Shown here: piece after piece, positions 1 to 8,638 of the stretch
Layout of the letters: the number at the start of each line of letters is the position of its first letter
Position numbering within the stretch: position 1 is the stretch's first letter
Origin: Propionibacteriaceae bacterium
Lineage (GTDB): Bacteria > Actinomycetota > Actinomycetes > Propionibacteriales > Propionibacteriaceae
Length of the DNA: 64,000 bases
Assembly: GCA_031267645.1 (NCBI GenBank)
Contig: JAIRYW010000021.1
Span: 1 to 64,000, forward strand
Direction: 5' to 3'
The notes under the pieces: generated by a model
Database searches by the model: none
The model's input: only the letters and a program-made list of their open reading frames with translations
What the model was told of the DNA's origin: nothing
Translations under genes and position numbers: made by a program

Positions 1-3000
1 GGTTTGGTGGCGGCTCCGCGGTTGGGTCGGGTTTTGGAGTTGTTGCCGACTGGGGTTAGGTATCAGTCTTTTCCGAGTGAGTCGTCGGCTGGTACGGATG
101 AGTTTCAGGTGTTGGTGTCGGATCGTTATGGTCGGTCTGGGTTCGCGGTGGTGCGGGTTGGTTGGACTGGTCCGGGTCAGGTGCAGCCGCCGGTGGCGGT
201 GGATGATGTGGTGACGGCGGAGCCGGGGGCCCGAGTGTCGGTCTACCCGGCTTCGAACGATCTGGTGGGCGTGGGCGATCAGGTGACGGTGGCCCCGTTG
301 GAGCAGACCAATTCAGTGACACCGGACTCGGTGTCGCTGGACCAGGAGTCGGGTCTGTTGTCGGCGGTGGCGCCGGGCGTGGGCGCGGCGTCGGTCTCGG
401 TGGGCTACGCCCTGATCGGTTCGGCTGGGGTGGGCCCGGCCGGGGCGGTCTCGGTGCGCTCCCAGGTGGGCTATTTGAATCCGCCCCGGGTCTACGACCA
501 CTTGGCGGCGGCCTCCGGCTCGGTCGGAGTGGCCGAGGTGTTGGACGACGCCTGGGACGTCGACGGCGAGGCGTCGGACCTGCGCTTGGTGGAGGTGACG
601 GGCTCGGGAGTGGTGTTCGATCCGTCCGGTCGGGTGGAGGCGGCCCTGATGGAGCGGGTGCGGTCGGTGGTGTTCGTGGTGGAGGACGGCTCGGGGGCCC
701 GTTCGGCCGCTGTCTTGTTCGTGCCGGCGGCCGGCGTCGGCGGTTTGGGTTTGGTGTCGTCGGGTGAGATCTTGGTCGACCGGGACTCGTCGGTGACGGT
801 GGACGTCAACGATTACGTCGAGTCCCCCCGAGGTACGACGGTCCGCGTCACCAGCCGGTCCGCCGCCGAGGCGGCCCCCCTGTCCGGTCTGACGGTCGAG
901 GCCGTCAGCTCGACCCAGCTCCAGGTCACGGCCCTGAACGGCTACGTCGGCCCCGGTTCGATCACCTTGGAGTTGATGGACTCCGAGGACTCGTCCGACC
1001 CGGACATCGTGTCCGGCTGGGTCACGATCCCGGTGCAGGTCGGCCCGGTGGTGCCGGTGCTGCGTTGTCCGGCCGAACCGGTCGAAGTGGTGCAGGGCGG
1101 CCGGCCGGTTTTGCTGGACGTGGCGAGTCTGTGCCATGTCTGGATGCCGGATCCCAGCCAGGTGGGATCGTTGCTGTTCTCGGCCGTTCTGGCCAGCCCC
1201 CTGAACGGGGTGTCGGTGTCGTCGGGCGAGCATGTGCTGTCGGTGCGGGCGGCCGGCGTGGCCCGTCCGGGCTCGTCGGAGCGGATCGTGCTGGGCGTGG
1301 TGGGCTTCGAGGCGGCGCCGGCGGACTTGGTGGTGACGGTGGTGGAGGCGCCGCCGCCGTCCCTGGTGGTGTCGACCCTGACCGACGTGGCCCAAGGCAC
1401 GGTGGTGTCGCATCGGGTGCAGGTGGTGTCGCCCTTGGTGGACGCTCGGCCCGCCCTGGTGTCGGCTCGGCAGCTGTCGGGCATGGCCTGCGGCTTGGAG
1501 TGGTCGGGGACCAGTTTGGTCTTGTCTCCGGGGGTGGATTCCTTCGGGCCGATGGTGTTCGAGGTGGTGGCGACGGATCTGGGCTCGGAGCCGGCGCGGG
1601 CGGAGCGGCATGTGTCGGGCGTCTTCACGATGGTGGTGTACGGGCGCCCGGAGGCGCCGTCGGCGCCGGCGGCTGGTCCGGTGGTGTCGCATGGGGTGGG
1701 TTTGACCTGGTCGTCGGGGGCTGACCACGGTGCGGCGGTGGAGGAGTTCGAGTTGGTCGAGGTGGGCTCTGGTCGGTCGTGGTCGGTCGGTCGGGCGACT
1801 CGTTTCGACGTGGTCGGTCTGCCGAACGGGGTCGAGGCCTGTTTCCAGGTGCGGGCCCGGAACCGGGCCGGTTGGTCTGATTTCAGCCCGGTCGGTGGCT
1901 GTCAGGTGCCGGACGAGGTCCCGGGTCGGTCGGCTCGTTTCGAGGTGGTCGGCGTGGGCGATGGCACGGTGGCGTTGGAGTGGGCGCCGGCCCCGGTGGA
2001 CGGCACCCCGGTCACCGCTTACCATCTGGCTTGGCCGGGCGGGTCGGTCCAGCTGCCGGCCGACCAGCGGAGCTTCGAAGTCGTCGGCTTGGACAACTAC
2101 ACCATCTACGATTTCGCTTTGACGGCCGAGAACCGGATGGGGCGGTCGCATCTGACCGCCACCACCAGCGGCCAATCCTCCGGTCGGCCGGTCTGTCACG
2201 GCGGCCTGACCATCCAACCGGACGATCTGGCCGACCAGGCCCGGGTCAACCTGTCCTGGTCAGCGGCCGACGCCAACGGGCCGGGGCCGGTGACCTACCG
2301 AGTGGTGCGGGCGGGCCGAGGCGAGGCCGGTTCCGGCGCCCTCGACGCCTTGCACTGGACTGACCAGGTGGTTTACGACGGCACCGCCTACCACTACACC
2401 CTGCAAGCCAGCAACGCCACCGGTGGACCGGCCCACACTTGCACGCTGGAGGGCGACTTCTCCGCCGTCGGCGTGCCGGCGGCCTGGGGAGCCAATTCCC
2501 TGACCGTGGTCCCGACCGGTCAGGACGGTCAAGCCAAGCTGATCATGGAGGTGCCGCCGGCGCGCGGAGCCAGCTCGAACCTGACCCTGATCGGCTGGCC
2601 CGGGGTCCACCTGACCAGCCCAGGGCCGGACGGCGGCCACATCGAGGTGATCGTGGACGGACTGCCCAACGGTCTGCCGACCGCGATCCAGGTCCAACTC
2701 TGCAATGAGAACGGGAACCCTTGTCAGAACTCGCCCACCCGCAGCGTGACCGTCTTCGGGCAGTTGACGACGCCGCAGGTCTCCGCCCGCCTCCACGGCT
2801 CCTACGGCGATCATCAGCTCTGCGCCAGCGCCAGCGCCAGCGCCCACGGCGCCACCGCCACCTTGAGCCTGCGGGCCTCGAAGGGGAGCACGGTGGTGTC
2901 CCAGACCTCCCAGACCGGCATCGACGGCCTGGCCATCACGGATTGGTGCGTCGACGCCGGGGCGGAGGAGACCACTTTGAACTTCGTCGCCACTTTGAGC

Positions 3001-4254
3001 AGCGGGCCGACCAATCCGACCCGGCCCGACCCGGCCTCGGCCCAGGCCAGCGCCACCACGCTGAAGGACCCCAAGCCGCCCCTGCTGCAGCCGACTCTGA
3101 CCACCCGCCAAGGCGGAGTGGGCGACCATGTGGTCTGCGCCACCGCTCACGGCGACGGGCGGGGCTATCCGGCCAGCCTCTACGTCGTCAATAGCTATGA
3201 CAACAACCGGACGGCCACCGTCAGCGGCAATAATGGTCTTAACACCAGCGAGCTTTGCGTCAATCCGGGGACGCCTGGTCAGGCGGTCACCTTCACGGCC
3301 TATCTGACTACCGGAGTGACCGATCCGCCCCGCGACGACGCCCCAGCCGGCCAGGTCACCTTGGTCAGCTCGGCCCTGCCCTTGCTGACGCCCGACGTCC
3401 CGGTCTGGGCTCGCGGCGGCACACCTGACTACGGCGTCTGCGCCAGCGCCAGCGGGGACGGTCGGGGCACGCCGGCCAAGCTCTACCTGACCAGTTCCAT
3501 CGGCGGCCAGTCCGCCGTCGCCACCGGCTCGAACGTCATCCAGACCGGCACGTGGTGCGTCGACGCCACCCCGGGGGCCACGGTCGTCTTCACGGCCCAT
3601 TTGGAAGACAACTCGACCACCACGCCGAGGCCGGCCGTCACCAACACCGGCGCCGTCACCGCCCCGCCGCCGCCACCGGCCTTCGCCGCGCCCGCTCTGA
3701 CGGTGCGCCAACACGGCGGCACCGGCGATCAGCAAGTCTGCGCCTCCGCCTCCGGCCAGGCCGGTGGTTTCGGTGCCACCCTCACCATCACCAACAACAG
3801 AACCAGCGCGTCTTGGGGCTCCGGGACGGGCACGGGGGCGCTGTCAGTGGCGGAGCACTGCGTCTCGGCCGGTTTCGGCGTCACCGTCACCTTCACCGCC
3901 ACCCTGCACTCGACCGTGTCGCCCCGAGCCGACGCCATCCGATCGGCCAGCGTCACCGCGCCGAACGATTACCACCCCAGCGTGTCGATCAAGTTGAGAA
4001 GCACGTCCAGCGGACTCTGCACCGACAATAATCCCTGCTATCCCCTGTTGGTTACGACCAGTGGTTTCCCGGGTACGGTCAACTGTACTTTGGTGCAAAA
4101 CAATGTTGGACATAGTCAGAGGACTTGGACTCAAGGGGCCAATGAGACCAACCACAACGCCGGGTTCAGCTTCGGCCGGATCAACACCAAGGCGGAGGTG
4201 AGCTGCACCAGCGGCTCTTACACTGCCACTTCGGGCTACGTGAACCTGTCCTGA
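1..4254 (+). CDS. large Fn3/Ig-like repeat surface protein, 5' truncated
   Basis: The frame is open from base 1, so the window holds only the C-terminal part (about 1417 residues) of a very long protein. The first ~545 residues are beta-rich, Val/Gly-rich Ig-like segments. Residues ~546-830 hold three fibronectin type III modules; the first two show the typical LTW/LEW strand and an FQVRARN-like or FALTAEN-like strand. From residue ~921 there are four ~100-residue modules, each with a VCASASG-like cysteine and a CVDA-like cysteine, then a divergent fifth Cys-rich tail. No membrane anchor or sorting signal is visible at the C-terminus. Base composition shifts along the gene: the start is G/T-rich and the last 250 bp are less GC-rich. 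The role is probably an extracellular or cell-wall-associated adhesion or scaffold protein; the actual ligand is unknown. The tail overlaps the convergent ROK kinase by 19 bp. Confidence 0.8.
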   Translation, partial: GLVAAPRLGRVLELLPTGVRYQSFPSESSAGTDEFQVLVSDRYGRSGFAVVRVGWTGPGQVQPPVAVDDVVTAEPGARVSVYPASNDLVGVGDQVTVAPLEQTNSVTPDSVSLDQESGLLSAVAPGVGAASVSVGYALIGSAGVGPAGAVSVRSQVGYLNPPRVYDHLAAASGSVGVAEVLDDAWDVDGEASDLRLVEVTGSGVVFDPSGRVEAALMERVRSVVFVVEDGSGARSAAVLFVPAAGVGGLGLVSSGEILVDRDSSVTVDVNDYVESPRGTTVRVTSRSAAEAAPLSGLTVEAVSSTQLQVTALNGYVGPGSITLELMDSEDSSDPDIVSGWVTIPVQVGPVVPVLRCPAEPVEVVQGGRPVLLDVASLCHVWMPDPSQVGSLLFSAVLASPLNGVSVSSGEHVLSVRAAGVARPGSSERIVLGVVGFEAAPADLVVTVVEAPPPSLVVSTLTDVAQGTVVSHRVQVVSPLVDARPALVSARQLSGMACGLEWSGTSLVLSPGVDSFGPMVFEVVATDLGSEPARAERHVSGVFTMVVYGRPEAPSAPAAGPVVSHGVGLTWSSGADHGAAVEEFELVEVGSGRSWSVGRATRFDVVGLPNGVEACFQVRARNRAGWSDFSPVGGCQVPDEVPGRSARFEVVGVGDGTVALEWAPAPVDGTPVTAYHLAWPGGSVQLPADQRSFEVVGLDNYTIYDFALTAENRMGRSHLTATTSGQSSGRPVCHGGLTIQPDDLADQARVNLSWSAADANGPGPVTYRVVRAGRGEAGSGALDALHWTDQVVYDGTAYHYTLQASNATGGPAHTCTLEGDFSAVGVPAAWGANSLTVVPTGQDGQAKLIMEVPPARGASSNLTLIGWPGVHLTSPGPDGGHIEVIVDGLPNGLPTAIQVQLCNENGNPCQNSPTRSVTVFGQLTTPQVSARLHGSYGDHQLCASASASAHGATATLSLRASKGSTVVSQTSQTGIDGLAITDWCVDAGAEETTLNFVATLSSGPTNPTRPDPASAQASATTLKDPKPPLLQPTLTTRQGGVGDHVVCATAHGDGRGYPASLYVVNSYDNNRTATVSGNNGLNTSELCVNPGTPGQAVTFTAYLTTGVTDPPRDDAPAGQVTLVSSALPLLTPDVPVWARGGTPDYGVCASASGDGRGTPAKLYLTSSIGGQSAVATGSNVIQTGTWCVDATPGATVVFTAHLEDNSTTTPRPAVTNTGAVTAPPPPPAFAAPALTVRQHGGTGDQQVCASASGQAGGFGATLTITNNRTSASWGSGTGTGALSVAEHCVSAGFGVTVTFTATLHSTVSPRADAIRSASVTAPNDYHPSVSIKLRSTSSGLCTDNNPCYPLLVTTSGFPGTVNCTLVQNNVGHSQRTWTQGANETNHNAGFSFGRINTKAEVSCTSGSYTATSGYVNLS
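2764..3960 (+). repeat. four tandem ~100-aa cysteine-pair modules
   Basis: In-frame repeats begin near 2764, 3082, 3382 and 3682. Each has the order: hydrophobic entry strand, GGxGD, VCASASG or a close variant, a beta-strand with AxL, a second cysteine (CVDAG, CVNPG, CVDAT, CVSAG), then VTFTAxL. The two cysteines per unit sit where a disulfide would pin one beta-sandwich. The units diverge strongly at the DNA level, so this is an old duplication. Confidence 0.75.
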
Positions 4255-5156
4255 GCGGCGTCAGCGGCCAGTTCGGCCGCGCCCAGGGCGCCGACCGGCT
4301 GGTCGGCCGCCAGTTCGACCAAGCGCTGGCTGGGGCGGAGTTGGGCCAACAGGGGGGAGGACCGTTCGGAGCTGGCCAGATGGTGGCGCACTAGTTCGGT
4401 CAAGCCGACGGCGGTGCTGACGACGCCGCCGCCCAACACGATCAGAGCCGGATCGTAAGCCAAGGCGGCCACCCGCACGGCTGTGGCCAGGCCGGCCACT
4501 AGCCGGCTGGCCTGTTGACGGGCCACCGGCCTGGGGTCGCCCAGTAGGCCGGCCAGGTCGAGGCCGAGATCGGCCAAGCGGCGGCTGAGCGGTCCGCCGC
4601 CCACCACGGTCTCCAAACAGCCGCGCTGGCCACAGGCGCAACGGGGGCCGCCCGGACTGACCGTCAAGTGGCCGATCTCACCCGCCACATTGTCTTGGCC
4701 GCGCAGCAGACGGCCGTCCAGGACGGTGGCCAGGGCCAATCCGGTGCCGACGTTGACGTAGGTCAGATTGTCGCAGCGCTGGAGCAGCTGGGCCGCCCCC
4801 CAGGCGCTGGCCTTGACGTCGTTCTCGACCCGGATGGGGCAGTCGAAGCCGCGGCGCAGGGCCTGGGCCAGGTCCAACTCGACCAAGCCCAGGTTGGCGG
4901 CCTGACGGACCAGTCCGAGGCCGGGGTCGACCAGGCCGGGCAGACCGACGCCGACCGCTTCCAGGGCGTCGCGGCCGAGCCCGAGCTGGTCCAGGGCTTG
5001 GTCGCTGGCCCGCAGGATGGAGTCGACCACCCCCCCGTGGCCGGTCCGGGTGGGCAGGCGGTGGTCGGCCAGGATCTCGGGCCCGGCCTCGGTCCGGCCC
5101 CAGACGACGGCCCGGGTCTTGCTGCCGCCGACGTCGAGGCCCAGTCTGAGACCCAA
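4236..5156 (-). CDS. ROK-family sugar kinase
   Basis: A 306-residue ROK kinase that would phosphorylate a hexose or amino sugar in the cytoplasm. The N-terminus carries the phosphate-binding DVGGSKT motif, the middle has the ENDVKASAWG segment of the sugar site and a GTGLA loop, and the zinc-binding CACGQRGCLE motif is intact. The length is normal for glucokinase/NagK-type ROK enzymes. Translation appears to start at a TTG three bases after the stop of the upstream permease gene, with an AAGGG sequence in the permease end, so it is translationally coupled. It is the last gene of the binding protein-permease-permease operon. With nagB and nagA a few kb away, N-acetylglucosamine or glucose are the most likely substrates, but specificity cannot be read from the sequence. 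Confidence 0.88.
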   Translation of the reverse strand: MGLRLGLDVGGSKTRAVVWGRTEAGPEILADHRLPTRTGHGGVVDSILRASDQALDQLGLGRDALEAVGVGLPGLVDPGLGLVRQAANLGLVELDLAQALRRGFDCPIRVENDVKASAWGAAQLLQRCDNLTYVNVGTGLALATVLDGRLLRGQDNVAGEIGHLTVSPGGPRCACGQRGCLETVVGGGPLSRRLADLGLDLAGLLGDPRPVARQQASRLVAGLATAVRVAALAYDPALIVLGGGVVSTAVGLTELVRHHLASSERSSPLLAQLRPSQRLVELAADQPVGALGAAELAADAAQDRFT

Positions 5157-5159
5157 GGC

Positions 5160-6044
5160 TCAGCCCTTGACCGCGCCGGCCACCAGGCCGGAGGTCAGGC
5201 GGCCCTGCACCAGCAGGAAGAAGACGATGACAGGCAAGGCCACCAAGGTGGAGGCGGCCATGACCTGGCCCCAGTCGGTCTCGCGGGTGGCCGAGGCCTG
5301 GATGAAGCCGCGCAACCACAGTGGCAGGGTGCGGGCGTCCTCTTTCTGCATGATGACCAAGGCGATGGTGAACTCGTTCCAAGCCTGCAGGAAGGCGTAG
5401 ACGCCGGAGGCCACCAAACCGGGGGCCAACAGGGGGAAGGTGATGCGGAAGAAGGCGCCGCTGCGGCTACAGCCGTCGACCATGGCGGCCTCCTCCAGGT
5501 CGGCCGGCACACCGGCCACGAAGCCGCGCAGCATCCAGATCGTGAAGGGCACCACGGCGGCGGTGTAGAGGACGGCCAAGCCGGCGGCCTGGTTGAGCAG
5601 GCCGACGTTGGCCAACAGTTTGTATTGGGCGATGAAGAGGCCCTCGGCCGGCAGCATCTGGATGAAGAGGATGGCCAAGACGAAGCTGGTGCGGCCCCGG
5701 AAGCGGTAACGCGAGATGGCCAAAGCGGCGCAGAAGGCGAATAGCAAACAGGCCGCCACGGCGATCAGAGTCACGATCAGGCTGGTCTTCAGCGAGTTGA
5801 AGAAGCTGCCCGAGGCCAAGGCGGCGGCGTAGTTGTCGAAGCTGCCGCCCCAGGGCCAGAGCCGGGGTCGAGACGAGATCAGGACGGCGTTGGGCAGCAG
5901 GGAGGAGTTGATCATCCAATAGACCGGGAAGGCCCAGGCCAAGGCGATCAGGACGGCGACCAGGTTGGCGGCCAGCCGGCCGGGACGCAGCCGCCGGCGG
6001 GGGGTGGGGCGCGCGAGGGCGGCCCGGGCTGGACGGACGGTCAT
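5160..6044 (-). CDS. sugar ABC transporter permease, MalG type
   Basis: A 294-residue inner-membrane permease of the MalG/CUT1 class. About six hydrophobic spans are visible, and the cytoplasmic EAAMVDGCSRSGAFF segment is the EAA loop that docks the ATPase. The start chosen is the ATG at 6044 because it overlaps the stop of the preceding permease gene as ATGA, which implies translational coupling; the longer open frame upstream is out of register with the neighbour's coding sequence. An Arg/Pro-rich cytoplasmic N-terminus of about 25 residues precedes the first span. No ATPase gene is present, so an MsiK-type ATPase encoded elsewhere is probably shared. Confidence 0.92.
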   Translation of the reverse strand: MTVRPARAALARPTPRRRLRPGRLAANLVAVLIALAWAFPVYWMINSSLLPNAVLISSRPRLWPWGGSFDNYAAALASGSFFNSLKTSLIVTLIAVAACLLFAFCAALAISRYRFRGRTSFVLAILFIQMLPAEGLFIAQYKLLANVGLLNQAAGLAVLYTAAVVPFTIWMLRGFVAGVPADLEEAAMVDGCSRSGAFFRITFPLLAPGLVASGVYAFLQAWNEFTIALVIMQKEDARTLPLWLRGFIQASATRETDWGQVMAASTLVALPVIVFFLLVQGRLTSGLVAGAVKG

Positions 6045-6958
6045 ACGACGTCCTCCTTCAGCAGCGAACGGACGTAGGGGGCTGACAGCAGCACGGTCAA
6101 GATCAAGACGAAGACGCTCATGGCGGCGGCCAGACCGAAGTTGGAGGAGCCGACGCCGAGGCGGTAGATGTAAGTGCCCAATAGATCGGTGCTGGCGGTC
6201 GGCGCCCCGGCGTCTTGGAGCAGTTGGATCTGGGTGAAGACACGCAGGTCCCAGATGATCTGGAGCAGCAGCACGATCATCAGGACCGGTCGGATCAAGG
6301 GCAGCACGATCTGGGTGAAGCGGCGGTGGCCCAAGGCCCCGTCCAGTTGGGCCGCCTCCATGACTTCGGTCGAGACCTGGGTCAGGCCGGCGTAGACCGA
6401 GAAGGCGACGAAGGGCACCGACATCCAGACCACGATGGCGGTGGCGATGGCGTAGAAGCTGGACGGCTGCTCCAGCCAGTTGTGGTTGGTGAAAGGTAGG
6501 CCCAGTTTTGTCAAGAACCAGTTGACGAGACCGAAGTGCCAGTTGAAGAGCCAGACCCAGACCGTCATCGAAGTCACCACCGGCATGGCCCAAGCCAGCA
6601 GCAGGCCGACCTGGAGCGTGATGCGAACCGCCTTGGTCACCGCCTGCATGAGCAGGGCCAGGGCCACGCCGATGGTCACCGTCAAGACGGCATTGATGAA
6701 GCAGAAGAGCAGGGAGCGGCCGATCACGCTCCAGATCTGAGGATCGGACAGCAGCTCGGTGTAATTGCTCAGACCGATGAAATCGGCTGGCTGGCCGAAC
6801 TGCTGGGCCAGCCCGAATTTGAGGGTGGAGGTGTACAGCTGCCACCCCACCGGGTAGGCCAAGGCGGCCAGGAGGATGGCGACCGCCGGAGTGAGGAGGG
6901 CGTACGGGGCCCAATTGAGTCGCCCGTGGCCGCGGGGGCGGGAGCTGGTCGAAGACAT
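6041..6958 (-). CDS. sugar ABC transporter permease, MalF type
   Basis: A 305-residue CUT1-class permease partnering the MalG-type protein that follows. The first membrane span starts near residue 17, and the conserved EAAQLDGALGHRRF loop is the ATPase docking site. It lies 139 bp downstream of the binding-protein gene, with a strong hairpin in between that could make the permease mRNA less abundant than the binding-protein mRNA, as is usual for such operons. The C-terminal LLKEDVV end overlaps the next gene by four bases. Confidence 0.92.
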   Translation of the reverse strand: MSSTSSRPRGHGRLNWAPYALLTPAVAILLAALAYPVGWQLYTSTLKFGLAQQFGQPADFIGLSNYTELLSDPQIWSVIGRSLLFCFINAVLTVTIGVALALLMQAVTKAVRITLQVGLLLAWAMPVVTSMTVWVWLFNWHFGLVNWFLTKLGLPFTNHNWLEQPSSFYAIATAIVVWMSVPFVAFSVYAGLTQVSTEVMEAAQLDGALGHRRFTQIVLPLIRPVLMIVLLLQIIWDLRVFTQIQLLQDAGAPTASTDLLGTYIYRLGVGSSNFGLAAAMSVFVLILTVLLSAPYVRSLLKEDVV

Positions 6959-7043
6959 CGGCGACCTCCAGAGCTGATGGGATCTTTGAATCGTGGCCCC
7001 CGAACGGGAGCCGGGGCGGCGCCGCGGCGGGCGGCCCGTTGTC

Positions 7044-7088
7044 CGAACCGTCCTCGGCTGGGACGGTGGCCCAGCCGAGGACGGTTCG
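7044..7088 (-). promoter_or_regulatory. perfect 19-bp hairpin between binding protein and permease genes
   Basis: Bases 7044-7062 and 7070-7088 are exact reverse complements, separated by a 7-base loop. The hairpin sits just after the stop of the binding-protein gene. There is no T-run after it on the minus strand, so partial termination or 3'-end protection of the binding-protein mRNA is likelier than full termination. Confidence 0.75.
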
Positions 7089-7097
7089 CTGAGGTGG

Positions 7098-8456
7098 TTA
7101 ACGCTGGTTCAGCATCGGGGTGAGCACGTCGTCGTACTCCGCCGCCAAGGCCACCACATCGCCGCCCTGGGCGATCTTGGAGAAGAACTCCTCCATCAAC
7201 TTGGAGCCTTCGATGCCGGCCCAACCGGGCGCGGCCGGGGTCAGCTTGGAGTTGGCGGCCGAAGCGATCAGGGCTTGGGCGAATTGGTCGGAGCCGAGCG
7301 AGTCGACGTACAACGAGTTGGCCGGGCCGAGGCCTTGCTCTCCCAGCATGCGCTGGTAGTCGGCCGAGAAGATGATGCGCAGCAGTTCGCGCGCCCCTTC
7401 TTGGTTGCGGCTGGCGGCCGAGACGCCGATGTTGGAGCCGCCGGCGAAGACCGGGGCCGGCTGGCCGTCGGCGCCGGGCAGGGCGAAGACGCCGAAGACG
7501 TCGTCGTTCCACTGCCGAGCCGGCTTGCCATCCACCGTCACCAGGTCGCCGATCGACCAGTGGGCCCAACCCGGAGCCATGATGGTGGCGGCGGCCAGCG
7601 AGGTGGGCAGATCGGTCTCAGTGCCGTCGGCGGCCTTGTCGGTGGTGCTGTCGGAATCGTTGATGTAGAGCCAGGGGCTCTCGTCCTTGGCCGTCGAAGG
7701 CGCCTTGGAGGCGTTCTGGAAGATGTCCTGCAGCTGCTGCAGACCCTTGATCGTGTTCGGGTCGGACAAGGTCATGACCCATTGGCCGTTCTCCTTCTGG
7801 GCCAGATCGCCGCCGTTGGCGAAGATCCAGGAGATGCCGTTGCGCCAGTCCTGGCCGCCGATGAAGAAGCCGGAGAAGTCGGCTATGCCGTTGGGGTTGA
7901 CCTGGGTCAACCGGAGCACGGCCTGGTTGAACTCCTCCAAGGTGGTGGGCTGGGCGACCCCGGCGGCGGCGTAGATGTCTTTGCGGTAGAACATGTAACG
8001 CGAGCCGAAGTAGTAAGGCAGGGCGTAGTTCTTGCCGTCGACCGCGCCGGCGGCCACGAAGGACTGCAAGAGGTTGGCGCCACCGAGTTCGGTGTACAGG
8101 TCGGAGATGTCCGAGAAGGCTCCGACATTGGTGAAGGTGGGCGACTGGGTGTTGCCCAGTTCGACCACGTCGGGGGTGTTGTTGGCGTCCGGCAGCGAGG
8201 TGGTCAGCTTGGTCACCAAGTCGCCCCAGGCCTGCTCTTCGATGGTCAGGACGCCGCCGGTGCGGCTGTTGTATTCGGACTTGAGCCAGTCACGCAGGCT
8301 GTCGGGGGTGTCGCCGCCGGCCAGCCAGAGGGTGATGTTCTGGGCGGTCGGGGAATCGGATGGGTTGGGTTGGTTGTCCGAGGAACAGGCGGACAGGGCC
8401 AGGGCGGCGGCCGTGGCCACGGCGGCCAGGGCGACCGCGCGTTTGGTGCGCTTCAT
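7098..8456 (-). CDS. extracellular sugar-binding lipoprotein of ABC transporter
   Basis: A 452-residue family 1 solute-binding protein that captures sugar outside the cell and hands it to the two permeases encoded downstream. It begins MKRTKRAVALA, followed by a hydrophobic stretch and an LSAC lipobox, so it should be lipid-anchored. The start at 8456 is supported by an AAAGGAAG ribosome-binding site five bases upstream; a possible start 21 bases further upstream would put that site inside the coding region. The mature part has the usual WGDLVTKLT and NGISWIFANGGD segments of sugar-binding proteins. The gene follows the ROK repressor in the same direction after 182 bp, so it is probably under that repressor's control. 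Confidence 0.9.
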   Translation of the reverse strand: MKRTKRAVALAAVATAAALALSACSSDNQPNPSDSPTAQNITLWLAGGDTPDSLRDWLKSEYNSRTGGVLTIEEQAWGDLVTKLTTSLPDANNTPDVVELGNTQSPTFTNVGAFSDISDLYTELGGANLLQSFVAAGAVDGKNYALPYYFGSRYMFYRKDIYAAAGVAQPTTLEEFNQAVLRLTQVNPNGIADFSGFFIGGQDWRNGISWIFANGGDLAQKENGQWVMTLSDPNTIKGLQQLQDIFQNASKAPSTAKDESPWLYINDSDSTTDKAADGTETDLPTSLAAATIMAPGWAHWSIGDLVTVDGKPARQWNDDVFGVFALPGADGQPAPVFAGGSNIGVSAASRNQEGARELLRIIFSADYQRMLGEQGLGPANSLYVDSLGSDQFAQALIASAANSKLTPAAPGWAGIEGSKLMEEFFSKIAQGGDVVALAAEYDDVLTPMLNQR

Positions 8457-8638
8457 GCGTCTTCCTTTCGTTGTCATCTGGTCGGGTGACTTGGGTTCGG
8501 TCGGGCCCCCGTCCGGTCAGCCGGTCGGCTGTCGGGCGGGGGCGTTTGGCGCGGTCAGCGGTTCGGGCCTGAAGTCTGAGTCCGGCCCGAACTGGGTGTC
8601 GAGGGCTGGGACGATAGGACCGAGGGCGCTGGGCGGGG

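Noticed and set aside
313..2217. Long open frame on the minus strand inside the surface-protein gene
   Set aside because: It is a high-GC shadow of the forward coding frame with Arg/His/Pro-rich composition and no recognisable domain.
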